Assembly: GCF_004153455.1 (NCBI RefSeq)
Contig: NZ_SDQE01000008.1
Coordinates: forward strand, 119,218 to 183,217
Length of the DNA: 64,000 nt
Direction of reading: 5' to 3'
Origin: Allopusillimonas ginsengisoli
Lineage (GTDB): Bacteria; Pseudomonadota; Gammaproteobacteria; Burkholderiales; Burkholderiaceae_B
The stretch's first letter is position 1; every line of letters begins with the position of its first letter. The position numbers were made by a program, and so were the translations under genes. Below the pieces are notes generated by a model. It was not told where the DNA came from and searched no databases. It saw only the letters and a program-made list of their open reading frames with translations. Positions 55,966-64,000 of this stretch are shown piece by piece.

Positions 55966-57402
55966 CTAGGGAACCGTCAGCATCGTTTTGCGGATGAACT
56001 GCCACAACGCCGGATGCCGCGAATACGCGACATTGAAACGCAACCAACCCGTATCTGCCTGGGCGGGATCGAAGTACGAACCGGGCGCCATCCAGATGCC
56101 ATCGCGCAGCGCCAGTTCAGCAAGCTGCGCGGCTCCCTGCTCACGCCACGCACCGGGCAAGCGCGCCCAGAGGAACAGGCCTGCGCCGGGCCTGACATAA
56201 GCTTCCAGGCCATGTTCGTCTATCAGCGTGCACACTTCATCGTGCGCCTGACGCAGGCGCTCCTGGATGCGCTGCAAATGCGCGCGATGCCGCCCCTGAC
56301 GCAATACCTGATGCACCGTGCGCTCCATCATTTCGGGTGTCGTCAGGCCCAATGCCATCTTGGTCTTGGCAAACTCGCGAACCAGAATGGCATCGGCAGC
56401 TACGTAACCCACGCGCATCGAGGGCATGATGCTTTTGGAAAAACCAGACACCTGCACCACCCTGCCCGCGCCTGCCATCGCTGCGAGCATTGGACCCAAC
56501 CCCGGCAACAGATCTCGCGAGACATCATCTTCAATGATGCGAAAGTCATAGCGTTCTGCCAGCTGCAGCACGCGAAAGGCGTTGTTCATTGAAAGGCTGG
56601 TACCCGTTGGATTGTGCAGCACGGTGGTGAGGAACAACGCCTTGATGTCTTCATTTTGGGCGAGTGCTTCGAGCTCGTCCACGCACAAGCCGTCTTCGGC
56701 GCGACGGATGCCACGCACCGTCAATCCTGCCAGACGAAGCGTAGGCAGGATATTGGCGTAGCTGGGCACCTCTACCGCAATGACATCACCTGGCTGCAGC
56801 AGGGTGCGTATCACGACATCCAGGCCCTGCGAGGCCCCCTGCGTCAGAAGCACCTGATTTGCATCAATGGCCAGCCCGTGCTCCGCCAGCGCCTGGCAGA
56901 TATATTCCCGCAGCGGGTAGTAGCCGTAGGGGTGCCCGTAGCCAGCCAACTGATTGATAGGGGTGCGGGCGACCTGCCGCAACGACTGCCGCAGGCCGGT
57001 TTCATCCAGCCATTCGGTAGGCAGCCAGCCACAACCGGACTTGATGGGAATGGAGTGGTCGGCAAACACATCCGACAGCAGCCAGGCAGCCCCCAATGTT
57101 GGAGGCTCCCACCCTGCCAGGGCCTGATCACGCGGCGAACGCGCTTTGGTGGAAAGATCTGCCGCGATCCGATAACCCGATCCAGGCCGGGCGACCAGCC
57201 AATTCTGCGCGACCAGACGGCTATAGGCGGCCGATACAGTAAAAGGGCTCAAGCCATGATCGCGGGCAAACGCGCGTACCGAAGGCAAGGCCATGCCGGG
57301 CCTCAACACTTGCGAACGTATTGCCTGTTCTATCGCTGCAACTGCCTGATCCACAAGTGGTTCCGCGTGGCGGCGATCGCGCACAGGCTGAAAGAATTGC
57401 AT
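55966..57402 (-). CDS. MocR-type GntR regulator with aminotransferase domain
   Basis: The 478-residue protein joins an N-terminal GntR winged helix (about residues 10-80, RSQVLRPGMALPSVRAFARDHGLSPFTVSAAYSRL) to a class I aminotransferase-like domain with QGASQGLD and the PLP-Lys motif SGFSKSIMPSMRVGYVA. I start at the ATG at 57402 behind AAGGA; a TTG at 57423 is less likely. It is divergent from the omega-aminotransferase gene, the classic pairing for MocR activators of amine or GABA/beta-alanine catabolism. Confidence 0.93.
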   Translation of the reverse strand: MQFFQPVRDRRHAEPLVDQAVAAIEQAIRSQVLRPGMALPSVRAFARDHGLSPFTVSAAYSRLVAQNWLVARPGSGYRIAADLSTKARSPRDQALAGWEPPTLGAAWLLSDVFADHSIPIKSGCGWLPTEWLDETGLRQSLRQVARTPINQLAGYGHPYGYYPLREYICQALAEHGLAIDANQVLLTQGASQGLDVVIRTLLQPGDVIAVEVPSYANILPTLRLAGLTVRGIRRAEDGLCVDELEALAQNEDIKALFLTTVLHNPTGTSLSMNNAFRVLQLAERYDFRIIEDDVSRDLLPGLGPMLAAMAGAGRVVQVSGFSKSIMPSMRVGYVAADAILVREFAKTKMALGLTTPEMMERTVHQVLRQGRHRAHLQRIQERLRQAHDEVCTLIDEHGLEAYVRPGAGLFLWARLPGAWREQGAAQLAELALRDGIWMAPGSYFDPAQADTGWLRFNVAYSRHPALWQFIRKTMLTVP

Positions 57403-57414
57403 GCCCTGATCCTT

Positions 57415-57446
57415 ACAGTACAATTTTTATAATCTTAACAGTACAG
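57415..57446. promoter_or_regulatory. Direct repeat ACAGTACA, candidate MocR binding site
   Basis: ACAGTACAA (57415-57423) and ACAGTACAG (57438-57446) are direct repeats 23 bases apart, about two helical turns, between the divergent MocR and aminotransferase genes. MocR regulators typically bind spaced direct repeats. Confidence 0.5.
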
Positions 57447-57555
57447 TTGGCATTTTTTAACCATTCTGTATATTCATTTGCGGTGCCCGCCAGCCGAGAA
57501 TAGCTGAACGGATTCTTTCCCGTTTACATACGCACACCGATATTCGAGGCAAACC

Positions 57556-58881
57556 ATGACCAGCCAAGCCAATATTCCCGACATGTCGCATCTCTGGATG
57601 CCATTTACGGCCAACCGCCAGTTCAAAGAGCACCCCCGCATGCTGGCCAAGGCCAAAGGCATGTACTACACATCCACCGACGGCCAGCAAATCCTGGATG
57701 GCACCGCCGGCCTATGGTGTGTGAACGCCGGTCATGGCCGCGAAGAAATCATCGAAGCCATTACACGCCAGACCACTGAGCTCGATTATGCGCCCAGCTT
57801 TCAATTGGGCCACACCGACTCGTTTCGCGCCGCCTCGGCCGTCGCCAAACTGATGCCGCAGGGGATGGACCGCATTTTCTTTACCAACTCAGGCTCTGAA
57901 TCCGTTGACACGTCGCTCAAGATTGCGCTGGCCTATCATCGCGCACGCGGCGAAGGCCAGCGCACCCGCCTGATCGGGCGCGAGCGCGGCTACCACGGCG
58001 TCGGCTTTGGCGGCATTTCGGTGGGCGGCATTTCCCCGAACCGCAAAACCTTCTCGGGCGCGCTACTTCCCCATGTGGACCATCTGCCCCACACCCATGA
58101 TCTATCCAAAAATGCCAACACACGCGGCCAGCCAGCCTGGGGCGAGCACTTTGCCGACGATCTGGAGCGCATCATCAATCTGCATGATGCCTCTACCATC
58201 GCGGCTGTCATTGTGGAACCGCTGGCCGGATCAACAGGGGTGCTGATCCCTCCCAAAGGCTATCTGGAAAAACTGCGCGCCATCACCGAGAAGCACGGCA
58301 TTTTGCTGATTTTTGACGAAGTCATTACCGGTTATGGACGACTTGGTGCGCCCACCGCCAGCGAGTTCTTCGGCGTCAAACCAGACATCATCGCCATGGC
58401 CAAGGGCATCAGCAACGCAGCCGTGCCCGCCGGCGCTGTGGCCGTCCGCCGTGAAATCCACGATACCATTCTGGCGGCGGCCTCCGCAGGCATTGAGTTC
58501 TTCCACGGCTATACCTATTCGGCGCACCCCTTGGCAACCGCCGCCATCCTGGCCACACTGGGCATCTACGAGCGCGACCAGCTTTTCAATCGCGCCAAAG
58601 GCTTGTCCAAGACATTTGAGGATGCCGCTCACAAACTGGAAGATGCGCCACATGTGGTGGATGTCCGCAATCTGGGCCTGGTCGCCGGAATCGAACTCAA
58701 GTCCCGGGATGGCGCAGTGGGCGCGCGCGCGGCCGAGGTCTTTGGCAAATGCTTTGACGAAGGCGTGATGGTGCGCTACACCGGCGACATTCTGGCAATC
58801 TCGCCACCGCTCATCATCAACGAAGAGGAAATCAATCACATTTTCCAGACCCTACGCAAAGTACTGGATACCGTGAAGTAG
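57556..58881 (+). CDS. Omega-amino acid (beta-alanine type)-pyruvate aminotransferase
   Basis: The 441-residue class III aminotransferase starts with SHLWMPFTANRQFKEHPRML, typical of the beta-alanine:pyruvate group. It has DGTAGLWCVNAGHGR, FFTNSGSESVDTSLKIA (phosphate site), RGYHGVGFGGISVGG, DEVITGYGRLG and the PLP lysine in DIIAMAKGISNAAVPAG (about residues 276-292). Control by the divergent MocR gene is likely. Other omega-amine substrates are possible. Confidence 0.94.
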   Translation: MTSQANIPDMSHLWMPFTANRQFKEHPRMLAKAKGMYYTSTDGQQILDGTAGLWCVNAGHGREEIIEAITRQTTELDYAPSFQLGHTDSFRAASAVAKLMPQGMDRIFFTNSGSESVDTSLKIALAYHRARGEGQRTRLIGRERGYHGVGFGGISVGGISPNRKTFSGALLPHVDHLPHTHDLSKNANTRGQPAWGEHFADDLERIINLHDASTIAAVIVEPLAGSTGVLIPPKGYLEKLRAITEKHGILLIFDEVITGYGRLGAPTASEFFGVKPDIIAMAKGISNAAVPAGAVAVRREIHDTILAAASAGIEFFHGYTYSAHPLATAAILATLGIYERDQLFNRAKGLSKTFEDAAHKLEDAPHVVDVRNLGLVAGIELKSRDGAVGARAAEVFGKCFDEGVMVRYTGDILAISPPLIINEEEINHIFQTLRKVLDTVK

Positions 58882-58921
58882 CCGCCTACGCCGTGCCCGG
58901 CGGGCACGGCACGTCGGGCAT

Positions 58922-58965
58922 AAAAAAATCGGGCGGCACCTTATGCGGTGCCGCCCGATTTTCTT
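58922..58965. terminator. Bidirectional terminator between aminotransferase and gcvP
   Basis: A 14-base perfect stem AATCGGGCGGCACC / GGTGCCGCCCGATT with a 6-base loop has an A-run on its left and a T-rich right flank, so it can end both convergent transcripts. Confidence 0.85.
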
Positions 58966-58987
58966 TGCCCCAGGCAGGGCTGCAATA

Positions 58988-61888
58988 CTACAACGCTTGT
59001 GCCGCTGGCGCCGACTCGGCATCCTGATACGCCTCCATCGGCGGGCAGGAGCACACCAGGTTGCGATCACCATAGGCGTTGTCGACACGCGCCACGGGCG
59101 GCCAGTACTTGCCTTCGCGCAGGCTGGCCACCGGATAGGCGGCCTGCTCGCGCGTGTAATCATGATGCCATTCCGACACCAGCAACATCTGCGCGGTATG
59201 GGGTGCATTCTTGAGCACATTGTCCTGGGCGTCGCTTTCGCCACGCTCCACGCGCGCAATTTCTTCGCGAATGGCAATCATGGCATCGATAAAGCGGTCC
59301 AGTTCGGCCAGGCCTTCGGACTCTGTGGGCTCGACCATCAACGTACCCGCGACCGGGAAGCTCATCGTGGGCGCGTGGAAGCCGTAATCCACCAGGCGCT
59401 TGGCAATATCTTCGGCTGAAATGCCGCAGCTGTCCTTGATGGGGCGGATGTCCAGGATGCACTCGTGCGCCACGCGCCCCTTGGGGCCAGCGTACAGAAT
59501 GGGATAGTGATGCTTGAGCCGCGCTGCAATGTAGTTGGCGTTCAGGATGGCCATCTCCGTGGCTGCCAGCAGGCCCTCGTTACCCATCATGACGATGTAC
59601 ATGTAGGAGATGGGCAAAATGCTCGCCGAACCATAAGGCGCCGCCGAGACCGGGCCAACTCGCGTGCCCTCGGGCAGATGGCCGGCTTCGTTCACAACAC
59701 CCGGCAGATAAGGCGCAAGATGCGCGCGCACCGCCACAGGCCCCACACCAGGGCCACCGCCGCCATGAGGAATGCAGAAGGTCTTGTGCAAGTTCAGATG
59801 AGACACGTCGCCACCAAACTTGCCCGGCTGCGCCAGGCCAACCATGGCATTCATGTTGGCGCCGTCCAGATAAACCTGCCCGCCCGCTTCGTGCACCAGG
59901 TCGCAGATTTCGGTCACCGCGGTCTCGAACACGCCATGCGTCGAGGGATAGGTAATCATCAGTGCTGCCAGCCGATCGCCAACCTTGGCAATCTTGGCCT
60001 TCAGATCGTCCACATCAACGTTGCCATGGCTGTCGGACGCGACCACGACCACGTCCATGCCGGCCAATTGGGCAGAGGCGGGATTGGTGCCGTGCGCAGA
60101 TGCGGGAATCAGGCAGACATTGCGCTGATCCTGTCCGTTGGCGCGATGGTAGCCCCGAATGGCAAGCAGGCCCGCATATTCGCCCTGCGCGCCTGAATTG
60201 GGCTGCAGGCTGATTTCATCGTAGCCCGTGATCTCGCACAGGGCTTTCGAAAGCCGGTCGACCAGCGCTTTGTACCCCTGCGTCTGCTCGGCGGGCGCAA
60301 AAGGATGAATATCACTGAATTCGGGCCAGGTGATGGGGATCATCTCGGCGGTGGCGTTCAGCTTCATGGTGCATGATCCAAGCGGAATCATGGTGCGATC
60401 AAGGGCCAGGTCTTTGTCTGCCAGGCTGCGAAGATAACGCAGCATGTCCGTTTCGGACTGAATGCGGGAGAACGCCGGATGCGCCAGAATGGGCGACTGC
60501 CTGCGCAATGCGTCGGGGATGCCGTTGACCGGGGACTGGGACCTGTCAGACTGTGCGTCCCAGTTCTTGCCCAATGCGCCGGCAACCACTGACACCAGCG
60601 TCTCGACATCCGCCACGGTGACGGTTTCGTCCAGCGATACGGCCAGGCGATCGCCGTCCACCTGACGCAGATTGATGCGAGCGGCCTGCGCCGCGTCAAC
60701 AACAGCCTGCGTCTGAGCGCCGGTTTCCAGCAGCAATGTATCAAAATACGATGCGTTGGCCACCTTCACACCCAGGCCAGCCAATGATTGGCCGAGATAG
60801 GCGGTAAGCGTGGCAACGCGATTGGCGATGCGGCGCAACCCCTCGGGACCATGCCATACCGCATACATGCCCGCCATCACTGCCAGCAGCACCTGCGCCG
60901 TGCAAATGTTGGAAGTGGCCTTTTCGCGACGAATATGCTGCTCACGCGTTTGCAGGGCCAACCGCAACGCTGGTGCGCCCTGGCTGTCGCGCGACACGCC
61001 TACCAGGCGGCCAGGCAAATTACGCTTGAAGCTGTCACGGCAGGCCATGAACCCGGCGTGCGGGCCGCCAAAACCCATGGGCACGCCAAAGCGCTGCGCC
61101 GAACCGATGGCGATATCAGCGCCCCATTCTCCCGGCGGCGCCAGCAAGGTCAGGGCCAGCAAATCCGTTGCCACGGCGACAATGGCGCCGGCATCATGCG
61201 CGGACGCGGCCAGTTCGCGGTAATCCGCGATGCTGCCCAGGCTGTGCGGATACTGCAACAGCACGCCAAAACATTCCGGCAACCCTTGGGCTTCGTCGCC
61301 CACCTGCAACTCAATGCCCAGCCCTTCAGCACGCGTGCGCACCACTTCGAGTGTTTGGGGGTGGCAGTGCATGGAGGCAAAGAACACATTGCTCTTGGCA
61401 CGCGAACCACGGCGCGCCAGCGCCATGGCCTCAGCCGCTGCCGTGCCTTCGTCCAGCAGCGAGGCGTTGGCAATGTCCAATCCGGTCAGGTCGGCCACCA
61501 TGGTCTGGTAGTTCAGCAAGGCTTCCAGGCGTCCCTGCGAGATCTCTGGCTGATACGGGGTGTACGCTGTGTACCACGCGGGATTTTCAAGGATATTGCG
61601 CAGAATGACATTAGGCACTTGCGTACCGTAATACCCTTGCCCGATGTAGTTGCGAAACACCTGATTGCGACCTGCGATCTCACGCAAGGCCGCCAGCGCA
61701 TCTGCTTCGCTGCGCGATGGCGGCAGATCAAGCGCACCGCGCTTGAGGATGCTGCCTGGCACCACATCACTGATCAGGCTGTGCAGATCAGGCGCATCGA
61801 TGGCGGCCAGCATGCGAGCCTGGTCGTCAGGGCCCGGGCCAATATGGCGGGGGATAAAATCGGAATGGGGGTCTAGGTCGCGCAGCAT
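58988..61888 (-). CDS. gcvP: Glycine dehydrogenase (decarboxylating), P-protein
   Basis: The 966-residue single-chain P-protein decarboxylates glycine and loads the aminomethyl group onto GcvH. The PLP lysine is in [21 protein letters not shown] (about residue 700), and the N-terminal [16 protein letters not shown] and [10 protein letters not shown] are typical. I used the ATG at 61888 ([11 protein letters not shown]), two bases after the gcvH stop; a TTG six bases earlier would overlap that stop. Last gene of the gcvT-gcvH-gcvP operon. Confidence 0.98.
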   Translation of the reverse strand: MLRDLDPHSDFIPRHIGPGPDDQARMLAAIDAPDLHSLISDVVPGSILKRGALDLPPSRSEADALAALREIAGRNQVFRNYIGQGYYGTQVPNVILRNILENPAWYTAYTPYQPEISQGRLEALLNYQTMVADLTGLDIANASLLDEGTAAAEAMALARRGSRAKSNVFFASMHCHPQTLEVVRTRAEGLGIELQVGDEAQGLPECFGVLLQYPHSLGSIADYRELAASAHDAGAIVAVATDLLALTLLAPPGEWGADIAIGSAQRFGVPMGFGGPHAGFMACRDSFKRNLPGRLVGVSRDSQGAPALRLALQTREQHIRREKATSNICTAQVLLAVMAGMYAVWHGPEGLRRIANRVATLTAYLGQSLAGLGVKVANASYFDTLLLETGAQTQAVVDAAQAARINLRQVDGDRLAVSLDETVTVADVETLVSVVAGALGKNWDAQSDRSQSPVNGIPDALRRQSPILAHPAFSRIQSETDMLRYLRSLADKDLALDRTMIPLGSCTMKLNATAEMIPITWPEFSDIHPFAPAEQTQGYKALVDRLSKALCEITGYDEISLQPNSGAQGEYAGLLAIRGYHRANGQDQRNVCLIPASAHGTNPASAQLAGMDVVVVASDSHGNVDVDDLKAKIAKVGDRLAALMITYPSTHGVFETAVTEICDLVHEAGGQVYLDGANMNAMVGLAQPGKFGGDVSHLNLHKTFCIPHGGGGPGVGPVAVRAHLAPYLPGVVNEAGHLPEGTRVGPVSAAPYGSASILPISYMYIVMMGNEGLLAATEMAILNANYIAARLKHHYPILYAGPKGRVAHECILDIRPIKDSCGISAEDIAKRLVDYGFHAPTMSFPVAGTLMVEPTESEGLAELDRFIDAMIAIREEIARVERGESDAQDNVLKNAPHTAQMLLVSEWHHDYTREQAAYPVASLREGKYWPPVARVDNAYGDRNLVCSCPPMEAYQDAESAPAAQAL

Positions 61889-61890
61889 GA

Positions 61891-62271
61891 TCAACCTGCG
61901 TCGACCAAGGCTTTATAGCCGTCGGCATCCAGCAGACCATCGACCGCAGCGGGATCCGCGGGCTTGATCTTGAAGATCCAGTTGTCGAAGGCAGAGTCGT
62001 TGATGAGATTGGGCGAGTCGCTGAGTGCTTCGTTGAACTCGACGACTTCACCGTCGACGGGTGCATAGATGTCGGACGCCGCCTTGACGGACTCCACCAC
62101 ACCGGCTGTATCACCGGCGGATAGCGTGACGCCGGTATTGAAGTCGCCCACGTAAACCAGGTCGCCCAACTGGTCTTGGGCATTGTCGGTAATGCCCACT
62201 ACCAGCACGTCGCCTTCGGTCTTGACCCACTCATGCGAGGCCGTATATTTGCGGTCGTTCGGAAGATTCAT
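61891..62271 (-). CDS. gcvH: Glycine cleavage system H-protein
   Basis: The 126-residue lipoyl carrier shuttles the aminomethyl intermediate between P, T and L proteins. The lipoylated Lys is in [26 protein letters not shown] (about residue 64). [12 protein letters not shown] begins the protein and GYKALVDAG ends it. It lies 76 bases after gcvT. Confidence 0.98.
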   Translation of the reverse strand: MNLPNDRKYTASHEWVKTEGDVLVVGITDNAQDQLGDLVYVGDFNTGVTLSAGDTAGVVESVKAASDIYAPVDGEVVEFNEALSDSPNLINDSAFDNWIFKIKPADPAAVDGLLDADGYKALVDAG

Positions 62272-62347
62272 TGTTTACCCCAGAAAAGAAAATATTGTTG
62301 TCAAGAAGTGCCTGATCGGAAATCGAGCGCGGCGCGTGCCTGTTACG

Positions 62348-63445
62348 TCAGGCGACAATCTCGCCATTGCGCACGAAAGGCATTTTTACCACTTCTGCGG
62401 GCAGCCATTTGCCCCGGATCTCCACCTGGACCTGATCGCCTGCCTGCACGCCAGCGGGAACGCGGGCCATGCCGATGGAGACGCTCATCGTGGGCGACAT
62501 TGAGCCGCTGGTCAGTTCGCCCTCGCCCTGAGGGGTGCGCAGCTTCATGTGGCCGCGCATCACGCCGCGTTCCAGCAGTTTGACGCCGACCAGGGTACGA
62601 TCAATCGTCGCCTGTTCGATGGCTTCGCGACCAATGAATGCGCGGTCGGCGTTCTTGAATGAGACGGTCCAGGCCAGGCCAGAAATCAGCGGGTGAACGC
62701 TTTCGTCCATTTCCTGGCCATACAGGTTCATGCCGGCTTCCAGACGCAGCGTATCGCGCGCGCCCAGTCCGCAGGGCTTGACGCCCTGTGCCTGAAGATC
62801 TTGCCAGAATGACTTCGCCTGATCGGCGGGCAAGACGATTTCGAAGCCGTCTTCGCCGGTATAGCCGGTACGGGCGACTAATGTATCCTCGGCAACATAG
62901 ACGCCATTGAAGGGCTTGAGCGCCTGCGTTGCTGGCGCCCAGTCTGGGCGAACTGACCATACGCGCTCTCGCGCTTGCGGCCCCTGCACGGCAATCATGG
63001 CGAGGTCGCGGCGCGGTGTAATGACGACGTTAAAGTGTTCGGATGCGGCGGCGTTTTGCATCCAGGCCAGGTCTTTGTCTGCGGTGCCGGCATTGACGAC
63101 GACGCGCCATGTGTTTTCGTCGAAAAAATAGGTGATCAGATCGTCGATGACGCCGCCCTCGGCATTGAGCATGCAAGAATACAGGGCTTTTCCGGGCACG
63201 GTGAGTTTGGCGACGTCGTTGGCGAGCAGGCGCGAGAGGTAGGCGCGGGCGTCCGGGCCACAGATGTCGATGTTCAGCATGTGGGATACGTCGAACATGC
63301 CTGCCTGGCGGCGAACGGCGTGGTGCTCTTCGATTTGGGAGCCGTAGGAAAGAGGCATGTCCCAGCCGCCGAAGTCGACCATTTTGGCGCCGGCTTCGAG
63401 GTGGACGGGGTGCAGGACGGTATGCTTGGGGGTAGCTGCTGACAT
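62348..63445 (-). CDS. gcvT: Glycine cleavage system T-protein (aminomethyltransferase)
   Basis: The 365-residue tetrahydrofolate-dependent enzyme releases ammonia and forms methylene-[27 protein letters not shown] (about residues 22-45), [23 protein letters not shown] (about 203-219) and the C-terminal [16 protein letters not shown] region are conserved. First gene after the glycine riboswitch. The L-protein is not in this window. Confidence 0.98.
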   Translation of the reverse strand: MSAATPKHTVLHPVHLEAGAKMVDFGGWDMPLSYGSQIEEHHAVRRQAGMFDVSHMLNIDICGPDARAYLSRLLANDVAKLTVPGKALYSCMLNAEGGVIDDLITYFFDENTWRVVVNAGTADKDLAWMQNAAASEHFNVVITPRRDLAMIAVQGPQARERVWSVRPDWAPATQALKPFNGVYVAEDTLVARTGYTGEDGFEIVLPADQAKSFWQDLQAQGVKPCGLGARDTLRLEAGMNLYGQEMDESVHPLISGLAWTVSFKNADRAFIGREAIEQATIDRTLVGVKLLERGVMRGHMKLRTPQGEGELTSGSMSPTMSVSIGMARVPAGVQAGDQVQVEIRGKWLPAEVVKMPFVRNGEIVA

Positions 63446-63499
63446 GGGGGCCTCTGGCGTTGATTGAAAAACGAAGCGGGCCGGCGAATTGGCCGGCTG

Positions 63500-63706
63500 C
63501 GTCGCCCTTCTGTCCTTTTGCCTGAGAGTTGGCCCTTGGCGGGGTTCCCCTTCGGCGCTCGTTTCCGCGATTGTGCGGGCGGGTCTCTCCAGAATGCTGT
63601 TTTGCTGCGATGGTGGTGCAGCAGGGCACGGGGGCGGTACGGGGTGCCTGAGCGATTCTGGGCGAATTGCGCCTTCGGCGGTCGGAGTGCCGACGCTCTC
63701 CCACCC
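63500..63706 (-). promoter_or_regulatory. Tandem glycine riboswitch (gcvT type)
   Basis: On minus, two glycine aptamers follow each other. The first (about 63706-63640) has GGGAGAGCG, GCCGAAGGCGCAA and a CGCTCAGGC element; the second (about 63592-63510) has GGAGAGACC, GCCGAAGGGGAA and AACTCTCAGGCAAAAGGAC. Both show the conserved GCCGAAGG core and the closing CTCAGGCA. It lies 55 bases upstream of gcvT and would switch the operon on when glycine is high. Confidence 0.92.
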
Positions 63707-63728
63707 TGTGCGATATCAGCAACGTGAA

Positions 63729-63757
63729 AGCATAACCTGAATAGTTTTTGGCTACAA
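63729..63757 (-). promoter_or_regulatory. Sigma70-like promoter of the gcv operon
   Basis: On minus TTGTAG (63752-63757) and TATGCT (63729-63734) are spaced by exactly 17 bases, giving a start near 63722, just ahead of the riboswitch. Confidence 0.65.
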
Positions 63758-63931
63758 ATGGATTTTGTTGCTGGGGGGGATTTGGGGTGTTGGGGTGAGG
63801 TGGTTGTTGCTGGGAGGGGGGTGCTTGGCTCGGGGTAGTGGGGGTTCTTTAGGCGCGTGTGTGGTGTAGCGCTTCGCCCGGGAATGTCAGATTTTTTGTG
63901 TTCAGGCAGTTGGTGTTAAACATTAGTCTGC
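63735..63931. other. Non-coding, G-rich region
   Basis: No gene is seen. On plus, 63773-63821 carries G-runs of 7, 4, 4, 3 and 6 Gs with short spacers, a possible G-quadruplex. The rest is featureless. Confidence 0.4.
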
Positions 63932-64000
63932 CTATTTTCCCTGAGACTCAGGATCGCGATAACGATATACATCGGTGAATCGCTCCTCGTATAGGATAGC
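63932..64000 (-). CDS. Possible C-terminal end of a gene running off the window
   Basis: The last 22 codons on minus are open to the window edge and read ...YEERFTDVYRYRDPESQGK before TAG, a natural-looking polar C-terminus. Too short to identify; it may be chance. Confidence 0.25.
   Translation of the reverse strand, partial: AILYEERFTDVYRYRDPESQGK

Noticed and set aside
1..64000. CRISPR arrays, insertion sequences, prophage, rRNA
   Set aside because: I saw no spaced direct-repeat arrays, transposase or integrase genes, or rRNA sequence anywhere in the window.

Overview
The window looks like chromosomal DNA from a GC-rich betaproteobacterium of the order Burkholderiales, most like Alcaligenaceae (Bordetella and relatives). 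This rests on the housekeeping order lolB - ispE - tRNA-Gln - prs - rplY - pth - ychF, the homogentisate operon, the long C-tailed L25 protein and the codon bias. It is an inference; no database search was made.

Layout. 1-1609: end of an unknown gene, an extradiol (DODA-type) dioxygenase and a small membrane protein. 1816-3227: remains of a type I restriction locus, with an intact YhcG-type nuclease and a frameshifted, truncated hsdR start. 3314-11275 (minus strand): housekeeping run ychF, CPBP protease, pth, rplY, prs, tRNA-Gln, ispE, lolB and a TPR protein. mutM follows on plus. 12311-18060: homogentisate operon with its own sigma70-like promoter: unusual MBL-fold protein, flavoprotein hydroxylase, DUF2783 partner, hmgA, fahA. 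The hydroxylase pair resembles 3-hydroxyphenylacetate 6-hydroxylase, which would feed homogentisate straight into hmgA and fahA. A D-2-hydroxyacid dehydrogenase follows.

19804-30915: surface glycan locus. A phosphohexomutase faces a minus-strand operon of WecA-type initiating transferase, UDP-GlcNAc dehydrogenase, C4-epimerase, MurJ/Wzx-type flippase, and three glycosyltransferase genes, one of which is a tandem fusion of two GT4 enzymes. No Wzy polymerase or O-antigen ligase is seen. Upstream, 31011-31215 carries a convincing unannotated small RNA with repeated UCCUCC (anti-Shine-Dalgarno) motifs. 31338-36328: coq7 and a cbb3-like terminal oxidase cluster whose catalytic subunit starts with a CcoS-like segment.

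36694-49813: OsmC, thyA and, 11 kb later, folA. Between thyA and folA lies a divergent catabolic island: M81 metallopeptidase, iron alcohol dehydrogenase, aldehyde dehydrogenase, glutamine-synthetase-like ligase and IMPase-type phosphatase on minus; a 2-aminoethylphosphonate-type ABC importer and a DeoR regulator on plus. It reads as a possible import / dephosphorylation / gamma-glutamylation / oxidation / deconjugation route for a phosphorylated amino alcohol, and is the most interesting candidate system here.

50121-55930: an AT-richer operon (RraA-like aldolase, aminotransferase, polar amino-acid ABC importer, LysR regulator) that looks acquired and could degrade a hydroxylated amino acid to pyruvate units. 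55966-58881: MocR regulator divergent from an omega-amino-acid aminotransferase. 58988-63757: glycine cleavage operon gcvT-gcvH-gcvP behind a tandem glycine riboswitch and a promoter. The right end holds G-rich DNA and a possible gene fragment.
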